DNA of 64,000 nt from Nocardia sp. NBC_00416. Its GTDB lineage: Bacteria > Actinomycetota > Actinomycetes > Mycobacteriales > Mycobacteriaceae. Where the stretch lies: NCBI RefSeq assembly GCF_036032445.1, contig NZ_CP107932.1, forward strand, positions 2,730,501 to 2,794,500, given 5' to 3'. Below, in pieces: positions 54,438 to 63,343 of the stretch; the first letter of the stretch is position 1; the number at the start of each line of letters is the position of its first letter. Both the position numbers and the translations under genes were made by a program. The notes below the pieces were generated by a model. It had not been told where the DNA came from and made no database searches. It saw nothing but the letters and a program-made list of their open reading frames with translations.

Positions 54438-55241
54438 TCAGATGACGGTGAGTACATCGTCGAGTGTCACCAGCGACAAGTTCCGGGCGCGGATGATGTC
54501 GACCAACTGTCCGTAGCAATGAGTGACGGGCGGAAAATTCGCGTGCCCGATCACGATCGTCTGCGGGTTGAAGTACTTGTGCGCACATTCCAGCAGGTAC
54601 TGCTCGGTGATCAGGCCGGAGTCCGACAGCGAGCCGTACCACATGGCCGGCACGGTGTAGCCCAGGTCGGCGGCGATCCGATCCACCGTGTCGTTGTGCC
54701 GTCCGAACGGCGGACGATAATAGGGCGCACCGGTGACACCGAAAGTATTGTGCAAGAACAACTTACAGCGCGACAGTTCGTCGGCCACCGCCGATTCCGC
54801 GAGAGTGGTGAGGTCGGCGTGCGCCCAGGTGTGATTGGCGAGCTGGATCTGACCCGCGTCCACCAAGGGGCGCAGTTCGTCCCGGTGGATATGCCAGGAG
54901 TCGTAGCAGGCGGTGACGAAGAAGGTGAATCGCGCGCCGGTGTCCTTCGCGAACCGTAGGTAGCCGCCGACGACCTCCGGGCTCACGCCGTCGTCCACCG
55001 TCAGCGCCATACTGCTACCCGGACCCGGGAGCGCGGTGAGGGTGGACGGCGGAATCGGGGTACGCGGGCCGCCCGGAGGCGGCGGGAGCAGCGGCTGCCG
55101 CACCGGGGGCGGGGCCGCCGCTACCGGAGCGTCCGAAACCTCCGTGACCGCCGACTCGCCCTGAGCCGAGGTACAGCCGGTCAACGCCACGACGGTGCCC
55201 GCGGCCATCATCGACAACATCGAACGCCTGTCCATCGTCAC
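54438..55241 (-). CDS. Polysaccharide deacetylase, predicted lipoprotein
   Basis: 267 aa from GTG 55241 (internal ATG at 55235). Signal: DRRSMLSMMAAGTVVALTGC has a lipobox-like LTGC and a twin-arginine-type start. After a Pro-rich linker, NodB-homology motifs appear: ALTVDDGVSPE (Asp-Asp), ANHTWAHADL (metal His pair), YYRPPFGRHNDTV and a late IVIGHANFPPV. Predicted to de-N-acetylate a cell-surface glycan outside the membrane. Confidence 0.9.
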   Translation of the reverse strand: MTMDRRSMLSMMAAGTVVALTGCTSAQGESAVTEVSDAPVAAAPPPVRQPLLPPPPGGPRTPIPPSTLTALPGPGSSMALTVDDGVSPEVVGGYLRFAKDTGARFTFFVTACYDSWHIHRDELRPLVDAGQIQLANHTWAHADLTTLAESAVADELSRCKLFLHNTFGVTGAPYYRPPFGRHNDTVDRIAADLGYTVPAMWYGSLSDSGLITEQYLLECAHKYFNPQTIVIGHANFPPVTHCYGQLVDIIRARNLSLVTLDDVLTVI

Positions 55242-55438
55242 CCCGATCCCCTCGCATCGCGCTACCGGATAGACCCACTGACGTGCCGTTTCGCGTTCGG
55301 GACTCTACCGGCCGCATCCGAGCGCGAGGCAGACCGCCACGCGGGCGATCCAGGGGTCGCACACATCTCGGATACCGCGATCCATGTCCACCGAGGGAGG
55401 TCGGGGGCGGCCGTGCCGGGATCCGGCAGGCCCCCGTG

Positions 55439-55798
55439 CTACGAGTTGTCCGCGAGACGTGAACGCACTGCTTTCGACAGCCCCCGCAGGACCAGATCAT
55501 AGGAATGGTCGATCATCTCGCGGAGCTCGTCGTCATCGAGGGAGCCGTCGAGCTCGACCGTATTCCAGTGACGTTTGTTCTGGTGGTAGCCGGGCCGGAC
55601 CGACCGATGACGGGCCCGCAACTCCAGCGCCAGCGCGGGGTCGCATTTCAGATTCACGGTGCCCCGCGCACCGTCGAGACCGACGAGCGCGAACATCCGC
55701 CCGCCGACTTTGAATACGGCGACACCGTCGCCGAACGGATAGTCCTCGATCGCCGCGGGAAATCCGGTGCACAGCTCGAGCACCTCGTCCCGAGTCAT
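55439..55798 (-). CDS. MmcQ/YjbR-family protein
   Basis: 119 aa. MTRDEVLELCTGFPAAIEDY, VAVFKVGGRMFALVG, NLKCDPALALELRARHRSVR, GYHQNKRHWNTVELDGSLDD and ELREMIDHSYDLVLRGLSK are the usual YjbR features (CyaY-like fold, DNA-binding in E. coli). Single gene. Confidence 0.92.
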   Translation of the reverse strand: MTRDEVLELCTGFPAAIEDYPFGDGVAVFKVGGRMFALVGLDGARGTVNLKCDPALALELRARHRSVRPGYHQNKRHWNTVELDGSLDDDELREMIDHSYDLVLRGLSKAVRSRLADNS

Positions 55799-56084
55799 GC
55801 TCGCACCCCGATCCTTTCGCCGCGGCGCCGATTCCGTCGTCCGCCGCCCCGACGCTGTTCCGACAGCGTACGCCCGCCACCCGGTGGAAACGGGGCGCGG
55901 GGCGCGATCGGCGACGAGCCGATTTCTGCCGGCTACGCAACGAATCGAGTCATCTCGACGAGTGCCCCTCAGCCCCGATTTTCGCCGGAAGGTAGCCGAC
56001 GTCGACCACGCACCTGATCAAAGGCCAGAATGCTCGGCTGATGACCACCGATCTCGTCATCTCGGTCGACGCGGCGGCCGGGAT

Positions 56085-56378
56085 CCGACGCTGGTGCTCT
56101 TCTTCACCGACGGCGGATTTCGCGAGAAAGCCAAGATCAGCGCACTCGTGCGCGAGGCCTCGGCACTGCCCGCCTTCTGGCAGTTCGTCGGTCTCGGCGA
56201 CGCCGATTGCGGAATTCTCTGCAATCTGGACACCATGACCGGACGCCGAATCGACAACGCCGGATTCTTCACCGCCGACGATATCGACGCCATGACCGAC
56301 GCCGACCTCTACCGTCGGCTACTCGGCGAATTCCCCGACTGGCTCCGCGCCGCGCGGAGCGCGGGAATCGTGACGTGA
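56085..56378 (+). pseudogene. C-terminal remnant of a VWA-domain (Ter-type) protein
   Basis: The segment PTLVLFFTDGGFREKAKISA, then ALPAFWQFVGLGDADCGI and GFFTADDIDAMTDADLYRRL matches the second half of the VWA protein group linked to tellurite/TerD genes. The frame upstream has no plausible start or MIDAS motif, and no other part of the gene is in reach. About 97 residues survive of what is usually more than 200. A 5' truncation is the simplest reading. Confidence 0.65.
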
Positions 56379-56501
56379 ACCCGATAGACCGGCGAACAAA
56401 AGCTCCGGCGGCGACCCGTGCCTCTCGTCCCGCCGGAGGAGACATGGTGACCGCGTACTCTTCCTGACACGCACAGCGCCGGGAAGGCCGGTGGACGCGC
56501 C

Positions 56502-57497
56502 CTACTCGGCGACGATGATCTTGCCTCGGACGTGGGCAGACAAGAGCTCGGCATAGGCCAGCGGCGCTTCCTCCAGGGAGAACCGCCGACCGATGGTGGA
56601 CGGCAGAGTTCCGGCTATCGCCTGCGCCGCCAACTGATCCAAGTCCCCTGCGCGTGCGCGGCTCAGCACCGTCTCCACGGCGATATCCGCGCGTTCGAAA
56701 TCAGCCGGGTCGGGGCTGGGGAACGCGGCGTTGAGAAGCCGCCCACCCGGCCCGAGTACATCGGCGACCGCGACGAGCGCGGGGCCGGGTAGCGCCAGGT
56801 TCACGACCACGTCCACTCCGCGCGGATACCGCCGCAAGGTTTCGGCGACGGTGTCGACGGCTCGGTAGTCGATCGTCTCGGCAGCACCCAGAGCTCGCAG
56901 ATAGCCCTGGTCTTCGGGCAGCGCGGTCGCGATCACGTGGAGTCGCGCCGCCGTCAGCAGCGGAACCGCCGCGCCGCCCACGCCGCCTGCGGCGCCGATC
57001 ACCAGCACCCGTTCGCCGGGCGCGAAACGGCCCGCGCGCACCAGCGCCGCGGCGGTCAGCCCAGGGATCGGCAGAGTGGCCGCGTGGTCCGCGGCCAGTC
57101 CGCGCGGCCGGTGCGTGAGCGCGGGGGTGTCCGCCTCGAATACGGCGTACTCGGCCATCGTGCCCGTGGTCAGCGACGGCGGAGTGGACAACATCGCCGC
57201 CATCGCCGCTGTCGCGCGGGCCAGTCCCACACCGAACACTTCGTCGTCGACCGCGAAGCGGGTGACACCGGCGCCGAGCTCGGCCACCGTGCCCGCGAAA
57301 TCACTGCCCGGTATATGGGGAAATGACAACGGCGCCACGTCTTTCATCACACCGCTCAGCGTGCGCAGATCGGCGGGGTTGAGCGCCGCCGCACGCACCG
57401 CGACCAGCAGCTGTCCGGGTCCCGGTCGCGGTACCGGGACATCCTCGACGGACAGCACCGCCGGTGATCCGTACTCCCCGGCAATCACAGCGCGCAT
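56502..57497 (-). CDS. Zinc-type alcohol dehydrogenase / quinone oxidoreductase
   Basis: 331 aa from ATG 57497 (in-frame ATGs at 57509 and 57527 are possible; none has a clear ribosome binding site). MDR superfamily: AVIAGEYGSPAVLSVEDVPV, VRAAALNPADLRTLSG, FPHIPGSDFAGTVAELGAGV, and Rossmann motif VLVIGAAGGVGGAAVPLLTA. No structural zinc Cys set, so it is of the quinone-reductase type using NADPH. Divergent from TetR with two copies of a palindrome in the gap. Confidence 0.92.
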   Translation of the reverse strand: MRAVIAGEYGSPAVLSVEDVPVPRPGPGQLLVAVRAAALNPADLRTLSGVMKDVAPLSFPHIPGSDFAGTVAELGAGVTRFAVDDEVFGVGLARATAAMAAMLSTPPSLTTGTMAEYAVFEADTPALTHRPRGLAADHAATLPIPGLTAAALVRAGRFAPGERVLVIGAAGGVGGAAVPLLTAARLHVIATALPEDQGYLRALGAAETIDYRAVDTVAETLRRYPRGVDVVVNLALPGPALVAVADVLGPGGRLLNAAFPSPDPADFERADIAVETVLSRARAGDLDQLAAQAIAGTLPSTIGRRFSLEEAPLAYAELLSAHVRGKIIVAE

Positions 57498-57502
57498 CAA
57501 GT

Positions 57503-57516
57503 TGACCATGTGGTCA
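57503..57516. promoter_or_regulatory. TetR operator 1
   Basis: TGACCATGTGGTCA, a perfect palindrome (TGACCA/TGGTCA) at the start of the oxidoreductase gene. An almost identical copy lies 29 bp away. Confidence 0.65.
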
Positions 57517-57531
57517 TATTGCCACATAAGG

Positions 57532-57545
57532 TGACCATGCGGTCA
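57532..57545. promoter_or_regulatory. TetR operator 2
   Basis: TGACCATGCGGTCA, one base different from operator 1, 20 bp before the TetR start codon. Two sites in one divergent gap point to joint repression of both genes. Confidence 0.65.
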
Positions 57546-57565
57546 AGCTGCTCTAGGATCGGGAT

Positions 57566-58189
57566 ATGCCCCGCGCCGACGCCGCCCGCAATCGCAGCCT
57601 CGTCATCGATGCGGCTGCCGTGGAACTGGCCGAGCGCGGGATAGAGGTCTCGATCGCACGGATCGCGGCACGGGCCGGAGTCGCCAAGGGCACCGTCTTC
57701 AATCATTTCCCCACCAAGGAAGACCTGATCGCGGCCATCTTCGCCGATCAGTTGGCCGCATTGTCGGCCACCGGGGAGGCTCTGCTGACCCAACCCGACC
57801 CAGAGCGGGCTCTACTCGAATTCATCATCGCCGGCGCCGAATTACAGGCCGGCGATCGCTCGCTCTGCGCGGCCACCGCGCGCGACCACCCGGCCGTGCG
57901 GGCGGCGGCCGACCGACTGGCCGATATCGCCGAGCGCCTCACCGCACAGGCTCGGCAGACCGGCGCGATCCGACCGGATATCACCGGCCGCGATATCGTC
58001 CTGCTACTCGGAGCTCCCGCCGTTGTCGCCAGCCCGCTCGCCGGCGCGCGACCGGACCTCTGGCGTCGCTACCTGCACCTGATCCTCGATGCATTGCGCC
58101 CGGAAACCGCCCGGCCCCTGCCTGTCGCTGCGCCGACGAGCGAGGATTTCACCCTCGCGTCGAACATTCACGGGGTCGGTTCGCCATAA
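57566..58189 (+). CDS. TetR-family transcriptional regulator
   Basis: 207 aa from ATG 57566. HTH: SLVIDAAAVELAERGIEVSI, ARIAARAGVAKGTVFNHFPT, KEDLIAAIFADQLAALSA. C-terminal domain of the SbtR-like group (RSLCAATARDHPAVRAAADR). Probably represses itself and the divergent quinone oxidoreductase. Overlaps the convergent MerR gene end by 22 bp. Confidence 0.93.
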   Translation: MPRADAARNRSLVIDAAAVELAERGIEVSIARIAARAGVAKGTVFNHFPTKEDLIAAIFADQLAALSATGEALLTQPDPERALLEFIIAGAELQAGDRSLCAATARDHPAVRAAADRLADIAERLTAQARQTGAIRPDITGRDIVLLLGAPAVVASPLAGARPDLWRRYLHLILDALRPETARPLPVAAPTSEDFTLASNIHGVGSP

Positions 58190-58605
58190 GTTGGTGCGAA
58201 TCGGCGGGGGCGACCGCCGACGGCCGTGGCGCGGTCGGCGCCGTCAGCGATATCTCCCGGAGCGGCATCGATCACCGCGTCCAGAATTGTGCGCGACCCT
58301 TCCAGATCGGCGATGGCGGCGGTGATGCGGGCGCGCTCCCGCCGTAGGTCTGCGAGCAGGTCCGGGCAGGTGGGGACCAGCCGTTGTTCGTCGGCGCGCA
58401 GACAGGGCAACACCGCGGCGATGGTCGCCGTATTGAGCCCGGCCGCCAGCAGCTTGCGGATCCGGCGCACGGTATCGATATCGCTGTCACGGTAATCGCG
58501 GAAGCCGCCCGGCCTGCGCACCGGGTCGAGCAGTCCCCGCTGCTCGTAGTAACGCAGCAGCCGTTCCGGTACGCCCGTGCGGTGGGACAGTTCTCCGATT
58601 CGCAT
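58168..58605 (-). CDS. MerR-family transcriptional regulator
   Basis: 145 aa from ATG 58605, chosen over an earlier start because it begins with the canonical MRIGELSHRTGVPERLLRYY. Then RGLLDPVRRPGGFRDYRDSD and a helical dimerisation part with one Cys pair (LPCLRADEQRLVPTCPDLLA) whose role is unclear. Divergent from an MFS gene with a classic 19-bp-spaced MerR promoter, so it is likely its activator/repressor. Confidence 0.93.
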   Translation of the reverse strand: MRIGELSHRTGVPERLLRYYEQRGLLDPVRRPGGFRDYRDSDIDTVRRIRKLLAAGLNTATIAAVLPCLRADEQRLVPTCPDLLADLRRERARITAAIADLEGSRTILDAVIDAAPGDIADGADRATAVGGRPRRFAPTYGEPTP

Positions 58606-58625
58606 GTGACCTCGCCCATCCACGC

Positions 58626-58656
58626 TTGACTCTGACATCCATGTCAGAGTTTAGCG
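58626..58656 (+). promoter_or_regulatory. MerR-controlled promoter of the MFS gene
   Basis: TTGACT (58626-58631), a 19-bp spacer, TTAGCG (58651-58656). Within the spacer and -35 lies a perfect palindrome with 10-bp arms, ACTCTGACAT (58629-58638) and ATGTCAGAGT (58641-58650). The over-long spacer with an embedded dyad is the hallmark of promoters twisted into activity by MerR proteins. The start site would fall at about 58664, at the ATG itself. Confidence 0.8.
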
Positions 58657-58664
58657 TCCTGTTC

Positions 58665-59846
58665 ATGAGGAACGGTTACGCGATCTTGGGGTCGCTGTGC
58701 GCCGGCGTTTTCGTCGTCGGCACATCGGAGTATTCGGTCGCCGGCTTGCTACCGCAGCTCGGCGCTTCGCTGGGGGTTTCGGTCGGCACAGCCGGTCAGG
58801 CGGTGACCGCGTACGCGCTGGGCGTGGTGATCGGCGGGCCGCTGGTCGCGATCGCCACCGCCCGGCTGCCGCGCAAGGGCCTGGCAGCGGGGCTGATGGT
58901 GCTGTTCGCGGTCGGAAGCGCGATCAGCGCCTGGGCGCCGACATTCGCTCTTCTGCTGGCGGGGCGGGTGGTCTCGTCGCTGAGTCATGCGGCCTTCCTG
59001 GCGGTCGCGTTGGTGATGGCCGCTCAGGTGGTGCCCGCCGACCGGGTGGGACGGGCGATCGCGGCGGTGGCGTCCGGATTCACCGTCGCCACACTGTTGG
59101 GGGTCCCGCTGGGATCCCTGCTGGGCGAGTGGGCCGGGTGGCGAGCCCCGTTCGTGGTGTTGACGGTGTCGGCACTGGCGACCGCTGCTCTCCTGGTCGT
59201 CATGCTGCCGAAGCAGCCCGCGCCGAGCACCAGTATCCGGGAAGAACTGCGGGTGGTGACGCGACGCCCGGTCCTGCTGTCGATCGCGACGACTGCGGTC
59301 GGATTCGCCGGCGTAGCCACGGTATTCACCTATATCGCGCCGGCCCTGACCGCGCTCTCCGGATTCTCCGCGCCCGTGGTGTCGGCGCTGCTGTTCGTTT
59401 ACGGGGTCGGCAGTTTCGCCGGAAACCTGGCGGCGGGACGACTGACCGACCGGTCGTTGAGCGCGACCGTACGCGGCGTCTTCGGCGGGCTGGCCGGGGT
59501 TCTTGCCATGTTCCCGATCGCCATCGTGTGGCAGCCTTCGGCCGTACTGATCGTGCTGCTCCTGGGCTTACTGGCGACGGCGACGATCGCGCCGTTGCAG
59601 GGCCTGATTCTGCAATACGCGGGCACCGCCCCCACGTTCGCGGTCACGGTGAACGTGGGGGCGTTCAATCTCGGCGCCGCGGCGGGATCGGTGCTGGGCG
59701 GTGCGATAGTCGCCGCGGGCGGACTGCGCTGGATCGGTTTCGCCGCGGCCGCACTGAGCGTGGCCGGGCTCGGGCTGTCCTATCCGGCCATCCCGAATAC
59801 CCCCCGGCCCGCGCAGACCGCGGCGACGGAACCTGTCACCGCCTGA
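58665..59846 (+). CDS. MFS transporter, DHA1 drug-efflux type
   Basis: 393 aa from ATG 58665, selected because the MerR promoter would start the mRNA there; an earlier in-frame start at 58626 would lie inside the promoter. Twelve helices with GTSEYSVAGLLPQLGASLGV (typical of the AraJ/YdhP group), AYALGVVIGGPLVAIATARL (motif A region) and GSVLGGAIVAAGGLRWIGFA. Probably exports hydrophobic compounds and is induced by a MerR ligand. The mRNA is likely leaderless. Confidence 0.9.
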   Translation: MRNGYAILGSLCAGVFVVGTSEYSVAGLLPQLGASLGVSVGTAGQAVTAYALGVVIGGPLVAIATARLPRKGLAAGLMVLFAVGSAISAWAPTFALLLAGRVVSSLSHAAFLAVALVMAAQVVPADRVGRAIAAVASGFTVATLLGVPLGSLLGEWAGWRAPFVVLTVSALATAALLVVMLPKQPAPSTSIREELRVVTRRPVLLSIATTAVGFAGVATVFTYIAPALTALSGFSAPVVSALLFVYGVGSFAGNLAAGRLTDRSLSATVRGVFGGLAGVLAMFPIAIVWQPSAVLIVLLLGLLATATIAPLQGLILQYAGTAPTFAVTVNVGAFNLGAAAGSVLGGAIVAAGGLRWIGFAAAALSVAGLGLSYPAIPNTPRPAQTAATEPVTA

Positions 59847-59902
59847 GCGCGCGGCAACGGCCCACCCACGACCGACACCGAGCGCGCCGTCCTGCCGGCG
59901 AC

Positions 59903-59942
59903 GACCCCGGTCCCGGGACCGACCCCGGTCCTGGGACCGACC
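59903..59942. repeat. 18-bp tandem repeat of palindromic units
   Basis: GACCCCGGTCCCGGGACC (59903-59920) followed by GACCCCGGTCCTGGGACC (59921-59938) and a partial third GACC. The centre CGGTCCCGGGACCG is a full palindrome. It lies between convergent stop codons, so it may act as a double terminator hairpin. Confidence 0.7.
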
Positions 59943-59960
59943 GAAACCGCAGCCGAGTTC

Positions 59961-60635
59961 CTATTCTTCTGCGCCCCAGACGATTATCTGCGCGCGATAG
60001 GTTCCGGCGACACGGTCGGCCGCGAGACCGCTGACGAACGCGAACCTGTTCGCGGCCGTCTTGACGCAGAAGCGGCTCTCCTCGGTGATCGGCAGTGTTT
60101 CGACGCTCTGGGTGGAGATGAGTTCCGAGCATTGCTCGCGGGTCGGTCGCCCCGGGTTGTTCCACTGAGCGACAGTAGGTTTGGTGGTGAGGAATCCGCC
60201 GCCGAGTCCGTAGACCTCGGCCGGTGGGAAATCCTCGGCAGACGATGCGCTGTCGTAGTCCACCCACATGCTGGCTCCGGTGTTACTGGACAGCACCCGG
60301 GGCGGGTCCGCGTCCAGATCGAGGTACGTCAGGTTGACCGGGCCGGAATATCGGACGGGATCCGCGACCGGAGCAGTCGTCGTCGCGGCAGCGCTCGAGG
60401 TGGTCGACTGCGGAACAGAACTCGGGCCCGGGGCCGCGGAGATCTCGGACGAGGTGGTGGAGCCGCACTGTACGGCCCCGAAGAGGACGGCGACGAGGGA
60501 GACGCCGGCCGCAACCACGGCGGCGATCGCACTCACCGCTGTCCAGAATTCCGTTCGGGTATGCCCGAGGATGCGGCGCTCGGCGGCCTCGCCTCCCGCG
60601 GGCGGCGGGGGCTCCGGCGTGCTATCGGTCGGCAT
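59961..60635 (-). CDS. Membrane-anchored secreted protein, unknown function
   Basis: 224 aa from ATG 60635 with GGGGGACAGAGAG upstream. Short Pro-rich cytoplasmic N-terminus, then one helix (FWTAVSAIAAVVAAGVSLVA), a Ser/Thr/Ala linker and an extracytoplasmic domain of about 130 residues with NLTYLDLDADPPRV, MWVDYDSASSAEDFPPAEVY and two spaced Cys that could form a disulfide. No family recognised. Confidence 0.7.
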   Translation of the reverse strand: MPTDSTPEPPPPAGGEAAERRILGHTRTEFWTAVSAIAAVVAAGVSLVAVLFGAVQCGSTTSSEISAAPGPSSVPQSTTSSAAATTTAPVADPVRYSGPVNLTYLDLDADPPRVLSSNTGASMWVDYDSASSAEDFPPAEVYGLGGGFLTTKPTVAQWNNPGRPTREQCSELISTQSVETLPITEESRFCVKTAANRFAFVSGLAADRVAGTYRAQIIVWGAEE

Positions 60636-60935
60636 TCTCTCTGTCCCCCTGAAATTTACGCGGCCATCGACCGACCCTCGACCGGCGTCGGCGCATAACC
60701 CAGTTCGAAACGGCCAGTTTACCGAGAACCGGTTCCGGTGGCGGTCGCTCGGCCGGAGGAAGGCCAGGGTTTCCGTTGGAAGCCGCGACACCGAAACCGG
60801 TATTTCCTCGCAGGATTCGAACTGGCAGAGCCCCATCACTGCGCCCAGCGGTCGCCGAGACGCACCACGCTGTATCTGCGAAGCGGGCTCGCCGTATCGC
60901 GTCGGCGAACACGATCCGAGTGGGAAGATCGTGAC

Positions 60936-61715
60936 ATGACGGTTTGCACCGAGGGTGTCGTGTCGGCTGACGGCACACGCATCGTTTTTCACGCGCAAGG
61001 GGCCGGGCCGGCAGTGGTGATCGTCCCCGGCGCGCTGGTCACCGTGGACACGTATCTGGAGCTGGCCGAGCTGCTGGCTCCGGATTACCGGGTCATCGTG
61101 GTCGAGCGACGTGGATACAGTCCGAGCGGAAACGGCCCGCGCCCAGCCGAGTTCGCCGCGCAGGCCGCCGATCTGGCGGCGGTCCTTGCCGCAGTCGGTG
61201 AACCCGCTTTCGTCTTCGGGCATTCAGCGGGTGGCCTGGTCACTTTGGATGCGACGCATCGGGATCCGTCGATGGTGCGGCGTCTCGCGCTGTACGAGCC
61301 CCCGGCCGCGCTCGCCGGCCCCCCGTTGACGCCGACGCTCGAGCAGATCCGGCAGCATATGGCCGACGGGCGGCCCGCCGACGCGATCATCGAATTCTTC
61401 ACCGCCATCACCGTTCCCGTCCCTCCCCGCGCGGCACTGCAACCGCTCGCGGACGCTCTCGCTTTCCGCGCGTCCGGGTTGGTCACCGACCTCGAATGCC
61501 TGACGGCCATGGACCCCGACATCACCTCGTGGTCGGCGATCGAATTGCCCACCCTGCTGCTCGCGGGCGAGATCACCGACCCCTACGGCACCGACAGCGT
61601 CGAACTACTCCAGGCAACGCTGCCCAATGCCCGCACCGTGACCTTGCCCTCACAACGGCACCACCCCGACGACATCGGCGCGGTGGCCGGCGCGCTGCGC
61701 GGATTCTTTCGCTGA
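60936..61715 (+). CDS. Alpha/beta hydrolase
   Basis: 259 aa from ATG 60936. Nucleophile elbow GHSAGG, oxyanion region VIVPGALVTVDTYLELAELL, early strand YRVIVVERRGYSPSG, late Asp in LLLAGEITDPYG and catalytic His in LPSQRHHPDDI. Likely an esterase or lactonase of unknown substrate. Single gene. Confidence 0.9.
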   Translation: MTVCTEGVVSADGTRIVFHAQGAGPAVVIVPGALVTVDTYLELAELLAPDYRVIVVERRGYSPSGNGPRPAEFAAQAADLAAVLAAVGEPAFVFGHSAGGLVTLDATHRDPSMVRRLALYEPPAALAGPPLTPTLEQIRQHMADGRPADAIIEFFTAITVPVPPRAALQPLADALAFRASGLVTDLECLTAMDPDITSWSAIELPTLLLAGEITDPYGTDSVELLQATLPNARTVTLPSQRHHPDDIGAVAGALRGFFR

Positions 61716-61815
61716 ACAAGGGGTGATCCTGTCGTGCCGAAATGTGACGATGAGCTACACCGGTCGCACACCCGGCATGGATCCGGGCCGGATGCGCGGC
61801 AACGGTCGGTAACGC

Positions 61816-62055
61816 TCAGTGTGTGGGGCGTTTGGGAGTAGTGGGCTTCTTCTTGCTGTTGTTGTGCTTTCCGTCGCTGTCCGGTTCCCATTCGTAACCC
61901 GGGGTCGCGTTCTCGCAGTAGGAGTTGGCCACTTTCGTATCGGTGGCGTCGAATTCGCACCAGCGGTCCTTGCCGCAGGCGGCCGAGCCGAGGCCGGCCG
62001 CGAGGGCGATCACTACGGTGCCGGTGACAATGCGCAGACGGGAGCCGGAATACAT
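61816..62055 (-). CDS. Small secreted protein, possibly a lipoprotein
   Basis: 79 aa from ATG 62055 with GGAG upstream. Signal-type N-terminus RIVTGTVVIALAAGLGSAAC with a weak lipobox (SAAC), then a short Lys/Asn/Pro-rich hydrophilic tail with two further Cys (DRWCEFDATD, SYCENATPGYE). No family recognised. It lies 47 bp after the EEP-family gene on the same strand. Confidence 0.7.
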   Translation of the reverse strand: MYSGSRLRIVTGTVVIALAAGLGSAACGKDRWCEFDATDTKVANSYCENATPGYEWEPDSDGKHNNSKKKPTTPKRPTH

Positions 62056-62102
62056 GTTCTCTCCTGGGTTTTCGATGGGAGGATCACCCGCGCGACGACG
62101 GG

Positions 62103-63050
62103 TCAGGCAGTGAGGCGGAGTCGCGCGAGGACGGCGCGATGGTCGGTGCCGGCGACGGTGAGAGTACTGATGTGGTCGGTGCTGCCGCCGGATACCAGAA
62201 TATGATCGATTCCGATCAGCGGACCCCAGCTCTTGTCGGCCGGATAGGTCAGCAACCGGCCCGCACCGGCTTGTTCCGCGGCCGCGGCGAAACCTCCGCT
62301 CACCAGTCTGCGGAAGGCGGCGTGGTCGCTCGTCGCGTTGAAATCGGCGCCGACCACCGCGGGCCCCTCGGCGGCGCGCAGGATCGAATCGACAGCAGCC
62401 ATCTCCTTCGCCCATTGCCCGGCGTCGACGGTCGGCGGGAGCGGGTGGAAGGCGTAGACCGAAACCGGTCCCAGCGCGGGATGGGTGAGCGTGGCGGAGA
62501 GATTCGCGAGCACGAATTCCTGATGTCGCACGGTGTCGGACAACGGGTATCGGCTGTAGATGCCGGTACCGCCGCCACCGAACCCCGGATCCAGATACCG
62601 GTACGGCAGTAACGCATCGATACCGTCGGCCGTGAGCCGTTCTACCGCCGGCGGGGTGAGTTCGTCGACGGTGAGCACATCGACCTGCCGTTCCCGCACC
62701 GCTGTCACGATCGCGGTGGTATCGGCACCGCCGAAGAGCAGGTTCGATTGCAGGATCACCAGGTCCGTGCCCGCCGCCGCGCGGCCGTCCGGAACGAACA
62801 ACGGCAGCTGGGTCCACAGCACACCGGCGAGCACGATCCCGGCCGCGAGAACGCTGCGCCAGCCGCGGGCCATCAGGAAAAGGAGCAGCGCGGCCAGGGC
62901 GCCGAGCATCAGATATGTGGCGCCCGACGCCAGCAGCACGAGTTCACGCCGCTGCCAGCCACCGAAGTAGAGCGCGATGCCGAGCACACCGGCGAGCAGC
63001 GCACACCACCCCGCGCCGAGCAGGATCCGGCGAATCACTGTGTGCGTCAT
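62103..63050 (-). CDS. Endonuclease/exonuclease/phosphatase-family membrane protein
   Basis: 315 aa. Three N-terminal helices (LLGAGWCALLAGVLGIALYF, SGATYLMLGALAALLLFLMA, VLAAGIVLAGVLWTQLPLFV) and an EEP domain facing outside: LVILQSNLLFGGADTTAIV, VVGADFNATSDHAAFR, IGIDHILVSGG and GTDHRAVLARL with the Asp/Asn/His catalytic set. Members hydrolyse phosphodiesters of nucleic acids or lipids. ATG 63050. Confidence 0.92.
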   Translation of the reverse strand: MTHTVIRRILLGAGWCALLAGVLGIALYFGGWQRRELVLLASGATYLMLGALAALLLFLMARGWRSVLAAGIVLAGVLWTQLPLFVPDGRAAAGTDLVILQSNLLFGGADTTAIVTAVRERQVDVLTVDELTPPAVERLTADGIDALLPYRYLDPGFGGGGTGIYSRYPLSDTVRHQEFVLANLSATLTHPALGPVSVYAFHPLPPTVDAGQWAKEMAAVDSILRAAEGPAVVGADFNATSDHAAFRRLVSGGFAAAAEQAGAGRLLTYPADKSWGPLIGIDHILVSGGSTDHISTLTVAGTDHRAVLARLRLTA

Positions 63051-63343
63051 ACCCGCAAATCTATCCGGCGCGCTCGCGGAAACCTTTCGAGAACCTTGGC
63101 ACCGCGTCGGAGCGGACCTGATGCGGACCGCCTGTCGTTCTGTTCACGGCGCTCGGCCTCGCCGGAAACCGCCGTTGTCGAGGACGACCGGGCCCGGGGT
63201 CACGTCACCGGGCCGATCCTCGCCGCGCCCGCGGTACCGGCAGGTTCCGGCCCGGCTTTCGAGCCCGCATCCGGTCTCTTACCGTCCTCCTACCACTCGC
63301 GGTCGGCACCGGCGCAGGACGCCAGTTCCCCACACCGGATCGC

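Noticed and set aside
56403..56467. Seven-codon frame (MVTAYSS) with a strong GGAGGAG site under a 9-bp hairpin
   Set aside because: Too short to argue for a gene, and nothing downstream continues on this strand; probably debris next to the VWA remnant.
60810..60840. GTTCGAATCC on the minus strand resembling a tRNA T-loop
   Set aside because: Only three of five T-stem pairs form and no acceptor, D or anticodon arms can be placed around it.
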